Origin: JAHOYW01 sp963664605 | Lineage (GTDB): Bacteria > Verrucomicrobiota > Lentisphaeria > Victivallales > Victivallaceae | DNA: 64,000 nucleotides | Assembly: GCA_963664605.1 (NCBI GenBank) | Contig: OY761536.1 | Location: forward strand, 1,984,001 to 2,048,000 | Direction: 5' to 3' | Shown: positions 61,146-64,000 of the stretch, piece by piece | Position numbering within the stretch: position 1 is the stretch's first letter | How the letters are laid out: each line of letters opens with the position of its first letter | Notes under the pieces: model-generated | Databases searched by the model: none | Told to the model about the DNA's origin: nothing | Seen by the model: the letters and a program-made list of their open reading frames with translations, nothing else | Position numbers and translations under genes: made by a program

Positions 61146-63095
61146 ATGAGTTCTTTGTACGGTCACATGGTGCAGGAATATTACGTGAATCGTTTTCGTC
61201 AGATTTTTGACGATAGAGTTTCTGAACTTGACGCTCTGAGTACTGCTGAAGAAGCGGCGCAACTGGTTGAAGAAACCAGAAAAAAGATCCTCGGCGGGTT
61301 CGGTCAAATGCCAGAGCGCACCCCTTTGAATGTGCAGAAAACCGGCGAGGTTAACGCTGATGGATTCAAGATAGAAAAGATTTTATATGAAAGCCGCCCG
61401 GGCATCCATGTGACTGCCAACCTTTATGTTCCGCCGGACGCCGGACCGTTTCCGGCTGTTCTCGGACTCTGCGGGCACTCCGGATTGGGAAAAAGCGCGA
61501 AGAAATATCAATCTTTCTGTCAATCTCTGGCGTTGAAAGGTTTTATTGTGTTGCTGGTCGAGCCTTATTCTCAAGGTGAGCGTTTGCAGTATACCCGTTT
61601 TAACGATGGCGACAATACGGTGAACGGTATTTGTACACAAGAACATAATATGGCGGGAAAACATCTGGCTTTATCCGGCGACTTTTTCGGTATGTGGCGG
61701 GCCTGGGACTGTATACGCGGACTGGATTATTTGCTGTCACGGTCTGACGTCGATACTTCCAGAGTAGGGGTGACCGGGAATTCCGGCGGTGGTACCATGA
61801 CCACCTGGGTCAACGCGCTTGAGGACCGGATAACCATGGCTGCACCGAGCTGTTTTATCACCACTAATCTGGCAAACCTTGAAAATGAACTTACTGCTGA
61901 CTCGGAGCAGATTGTTCCATGTTGTTCCGGGGAAGGGCTGGAAATGTGGGACTTTATTATCGCCCGGGCTCCGCGTCCTACAATTATCATGGCCAAAAAG
62001 AATGACTTTTTCGACCATCGAGGTTCGATTATTGCTTACGAGCAATGCCTCAAGGTTTATCGTCTCCTGGGCGCGGAAGATAATATCAAACTTTACATCG
62101 GTAAAGGCAATCACGGTTATGATCAATGCAATCGCGAAGCCATGTACGCATTCTTCTGTGAGAAAGCCGGTATCCTCAATGAAGGGATTGAACCGAAACT
62201 GACAATTTCCCAGCCGGAGGAGCTGCAATGTACTCCGAATGGACAGATATTGGAACTCGATGGTGAAAAATCTCTTGGTGAAGCCGCGATTGAACTCGCT
62301 GAACTGATGCAGTCTCAGCGTGGGGATATTTCGGTTGATGAGTTGAGAGAGCGGGTTGCTTGGACCTTGAATTGCGGTGATGTTTCCAGTGTGCCGCATT
62401 ACCGGGTGCTTCGCACTCGAAGTATTGAACAGGACGACGTTAAAATGCTGGTCAACCGTTTTTCGGTCGAAACTGAGCCGGGTATCCAGTGTGTTCTGCT
62501 GCATGCTTCGCCAGAACCGCTTTTCTACGCGGACATGGAAAATATTGATAAGAAGAAAGCTTTACTGCATATTCCTCATTGTTCCAGCGATAGTGAATAT
62601 GACGACGGACAGATTCCGGCTGCAGACGATGATACGGCTGTTTTCAGCTATGATGTGCGCGGGATCGGTTACAGCAAACCTCAGACTTGTAATGATAATG
62701 ACTACTATTCAATATTCGGTTTTGAATATCTTTACGCGTCGATGGGTTTGATGTTGAATGAATCATACCTGGGACGCAAAGTACACGATGTTTTAAGTGC
62801 TGCCGCTCTGTTGCGTAATTCCGGTTTTGAAGAAGTCGCAATTTCCGGTCGAGGAATGGGGTCGATAATTGCTGCCTTTGCCGCGTTGCTTGATGGAGAT
62901 TTCAATGCGGTGACCCTGGATCATATTCCTCGGTCATATGAAGACGTTATCAAAGAACAGGTTAATATATTCCCGCAATCGTTGATGCCGATGGGCATCC
63001 TGAAATACGTTGATCTGCCTGATGTCTTCGCGGCTTTAGAGGGGACTCTGAGAATAACCGGATTTTGTGACGCCAATTTCAATCTTGTGAAGTGA
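61146..63095 (+). CDS. two-domain acetyl-xylan-esterase-like alpha/beta hydrolase
   Basis: A 649-aa protein. The first alpha/beta hydrolase domain (about 70-340) has the nucleophile elbow GNSGGG (VGVTGNSGGGTMTTW), IMAKKNDFFDHRG for the acid, and GKGNHGYD for the His. This places it with the CE7/AXE1-like esterases. The second domain (about 400-640) has the same fold trace, but its elbow reads SGRGMGS, with Gly where Ser should be, so it is probably inactive and structural. No signal peptide. The substrate is likely an O-acetylated sugar. It lies downstream of a copied promoter. Confidence 0.8.
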   Translation: MSSLYGHMVQEYYVNRFRQIFDDRVSELDALSTAEEAAQLVEETRKKILGGFGQMPERTPLNVQKTGEVNADGFKIEKILYESRPGIHVTANLYVPPDAGPFPAVLGLCGHSGLGKSAKKYQSFCQSLALKGFIVLLVEPYSQGERLQYTRFNDGDNTVNGICTQEHNMAGKHLALSGDFFGMWRAWDCIRGLDYLLSRSDVDTSRVGVTGNSGGGTMTTWVNALEDRITMAAPSCFITTNLANLENELTADSEQIVPCCSGEGLEMWDFIIARAPRPTIIMAKKNDFFDHRGSIIAYEQCLKVYRLLGAEDNIKLYIGKGNHGYDQCNREAMYAFFCEKAGILNEGIEPKLTISQPEELQCTPNGQILELDGEKSLGEAAIELAELMQSQRGDISVDELRERVAWTLNCGDVSSVPHYRVLRTRSIEQDDVKMLVNRFSVETEPGIQCVLLHASPEPLFYADMENIDKKKALLHIPHCSSDSEYDDGQIPAADDDTAVFSYDVRGIGYSKPQTCNDNDYYSIFGFEYLYASMGLMLNESYLGRKVHDVLSAAALLRNSGFEEVAISGRGMGSIIAAFAALLDGDFNAVTLDHIPRSYEDVIKEQVNIFPQSLMPMGILKYVDLPDVFAALEGTLRITGFCDANFNLVK

Positions 63096-63149
63096 AAATG
63101 ATTTCTCATTCCGGGTAAGGAGGCAAAAGAGGTCTTAGATGTGTAAATT

Positions 63150-63320
63150 ATCAATTACGCTGAAAAATAATCTTCGACAGGGTTTTAGAGAAGAAGCCTG
63201 TTAAGTGGTTTTCCTGAATTATGGCCAAGACGATTAGAAGTAAGATAGATGGCTGGACATTCAGTGGTATGTCCAACGCATCAATGGAAGGATTCAATAA
63301 TAAAATCAGATGGCTGATAT
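63150..63320 (+). pseudogene. ISL3-family transposase C-terminal remnant
   Basis: One frame reads KKPVKWFS, a TGA, then IMAKTIRSKIDGWTFSG and MSNASMEGFNNKIRWLI before a stop at 63318. The SNxxxEGxNNKI block and the preceding AKTI region are the hallmark of the C-terminus of ISL3/IS204/IS1001-type transposases. It is interrupted by an internal stop and cut at the end where RQAYGYR would follow. It lies 60 bp from the tRNA gene. Confidence 0.65.
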
Positions 63321-63380
63321 GACCTGCGTAAACCTATTTCATTATTACATTAATAAAGAAAGGTTTATGAGGCAAAAAAA

Positions 63381-63457
63381 TGGCACGCCTGTAGGGATTC
63401 GAACCCCAAACCTTCTGGTCCGTAGCCAGACGCTCTATCCAATTGAGCTACAAGCGC
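63381..63457 (-). tRNA. tRNA-Arg (ACG)
   Basis: A 77-nt cloverleaf on the minus strand. The acceptor arms GCGCTTG and CAGGCGT pair with two G-U pairs. D stem GCTC/GAGC; anticodon stem TCTGG/CCAGA with loop CTACGGA giving anticodon ACG. T arm GGGGTTCGAATCCC, and an encoded CCA end. Its presence marks the edge of the accessory block. Confidence 0.95.
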
Positions 63458-63557
63458 GCGTATCATCTATCTGATGAGCTCTTATAATATACTGAAAAAT
63501 CGGAAGTTCAAGCTCACTTAACAAAAAAAACAATAAAAAATTGAATTAATTGCTGTT

Positions 63558-64000
63558 TTAACTGTTGGCAGCTTTGATTCGCTTTGCTACTTCAGATTCA
63601 TAAGCATCAAAATCAGCTATATCAAACATTGCCACACCACTTTTTATCGCAGCTTCGGCAACGTAACGCGCGACACGCGGAACTACTCGCGGATCAAACG
63701 GTTTCGGTATCACATAAGTGTTTTTCACCGGAGTCTTACCAGCAAACATACCGGAGGCCGCATCTTCAGGATATGCCGCAGTCAGAATCTCGAGTACATC
63801 AGCAGGAGTTGGTTCGTTGACCAGGGAAGCCAGAGCTTCAGCGGCAGCGAGCTTCATTTCCTCATTGATGTTTTTAGCGCGGACATCCAAGGCGCCGCGA
63901 AAGATTCCCGGAAAGCCAAGCACGTTATTGACCTGATTAGGGAAATCTGTACGTCCGGTTCCAACAACAGCCGCCCCGGCGGTTAAAGCATCGTCAGGAT
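63558..64000 (-). CDS. NAD(P)-dependent malic enzyme, C-terminal part
   Basis: The visible 147 or so residues run off the right edge. VGTGRTDFPNQVNNVLGFPG and IFRGALDVRAKNINEEMKLA are characteristic of bacterial malic enzymes (the NADP-binding half), and the C-terminus ends AKRIKAANS. The enzyme decarboxylates malate to pyruvate. It is a housekeeping gene, evidence that the chromosome backbone resumes here. Confidence 0.93.
   Translation of the reverse strand, partial: PDDALTAGAAVVGTGRTDFPNQVNNVLGFPGIFRGALDVRAKNINEEMKLAAAEALASLVNEPTPADVLEILTAAYPEDAASGMFAGKTPVKNTYVIPKPFDPRVVPRVARYVAEAAIKSGVAMFDIADFDAYESEVAKRIKAANS

Noticed and set aside
61737..62504. Long antisense frame (255 codons) inside the esterase-like gene
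   Set aside because: It is a mirror of a well-supported gene; its translation has no family similarity.
1..64000. CRISPR arrays, rRNA genes, prophage structural genes
   Set aside because: None was seen on either strand; the only multi-copy sequences are those listed.

Overview
The window is an AT-rich accessory region of a bacterial chromosome. It most likely comes from the Lentisphaeria (Victivallales-type) branch of Verrucomicrobiota. The evidence is the combination of Cys-type sulfatases, DUF4838 and DUF4091/GH123-like proteins, PIG-L/LmbE enzymes, a ceramidase-like protein, FAD-dependent oxidoreductases, and pseudopilins with the FTLIELLVVI leader and C-terminal DGHA signature. The taxonomic call is inference; no rRNA is present. 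One tRNA-Arg(ACG) and part of a malic-enzyme gene at the right edge mark the return to core genome. No CRISPR array was seen.

Layout. 1-5.9 kb (+): the end of a DUF4838 glycosidase-like gene, then sulfatase, PIG-L deacetylase and sulfatase. 6.1-12.9 kb (-): an operon of a TIM-barrel glycosidase-like protein, a GH78 rhamnosidase-like enzyme, an M14 carboxypeptidase and a ceramidase-like hydrolase. 13.1-21.8 kb (-): a pseudopilin, a 1,374-aa LamG/TIM-barrel protein, a truncated tandem copy of it, and a secreted ThuA/TIM-barrel protein. 22.06-26.2 kb: two 1,540-bp inverted arms, apparently identical, each with an AraC-family regulator and a divergent small ORF. They flank a 1,050-bp core holding a GntR/FCD regulator and a transposase scar. 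26.5-32 kb (+): a catabolic operon (GalB-like PIG-L protein, DapA-family aldolase, Gfo/Idh/MocA oxidoreductase, YeiH-type exporter, EamA transporter, SDR). 32-33.5 kb: remnants (an 85%-identical piece of the arm, an AraC gene cut within its DNA-binding domain, an M55 peptidase lacking its N-terminal half). 33.6-39.3 kb (+): an ABC importer made of a binding-protein/permease fusion and a permease with a very large loop insertion, followed by a histidine-decarboxylase-like gene. 39.3-40 kb: a sulfatase pseudogene. 40-53.3 kb (+): FAD oxidoreductase, pseudopilin, LamG/TIM/CBM6 protein, GH123-like protein, an unknown protein, M14 peptidase, DUF4838 protein and another unknown protein. 53.4-60.2 kb (+): IclR regulator, GH35 beta-galactosidase, a TIM-barrel/GATase-like protein and a GH36 alpha-galactosidase. 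60.2-61.1 kb: a scar carrying a copied promoter and the first codons of the FAD oxidoreductase gene. 61.1-63.1 kb: a two-domain acetyl-xylan-esterase-like hydrolase. 63.1-64 kb: an ISL3-type transposase scar, tRNA-Arg and the malic enzyme end.

Taken together, the genes describe stepwise degradation of complex, probably sulfated and acylated, host or algal glycans. Secreted TIM-barrel and LamG proteins would attack polymers. Cytoplasmic sulfatases, deacetylases, esterases, GH35, GH36 and GH78 enzymes would process fragments. Local regulators (AraC, GntR, IclR) control each block. The features most worth following up are the inverted AraC cassette around the GntR gene with a shared palindromic operator (GTYAACNNNGTTRAC), the unusual ABC importer architecture, and the two pseudopilin/LamG-TIM pairs.
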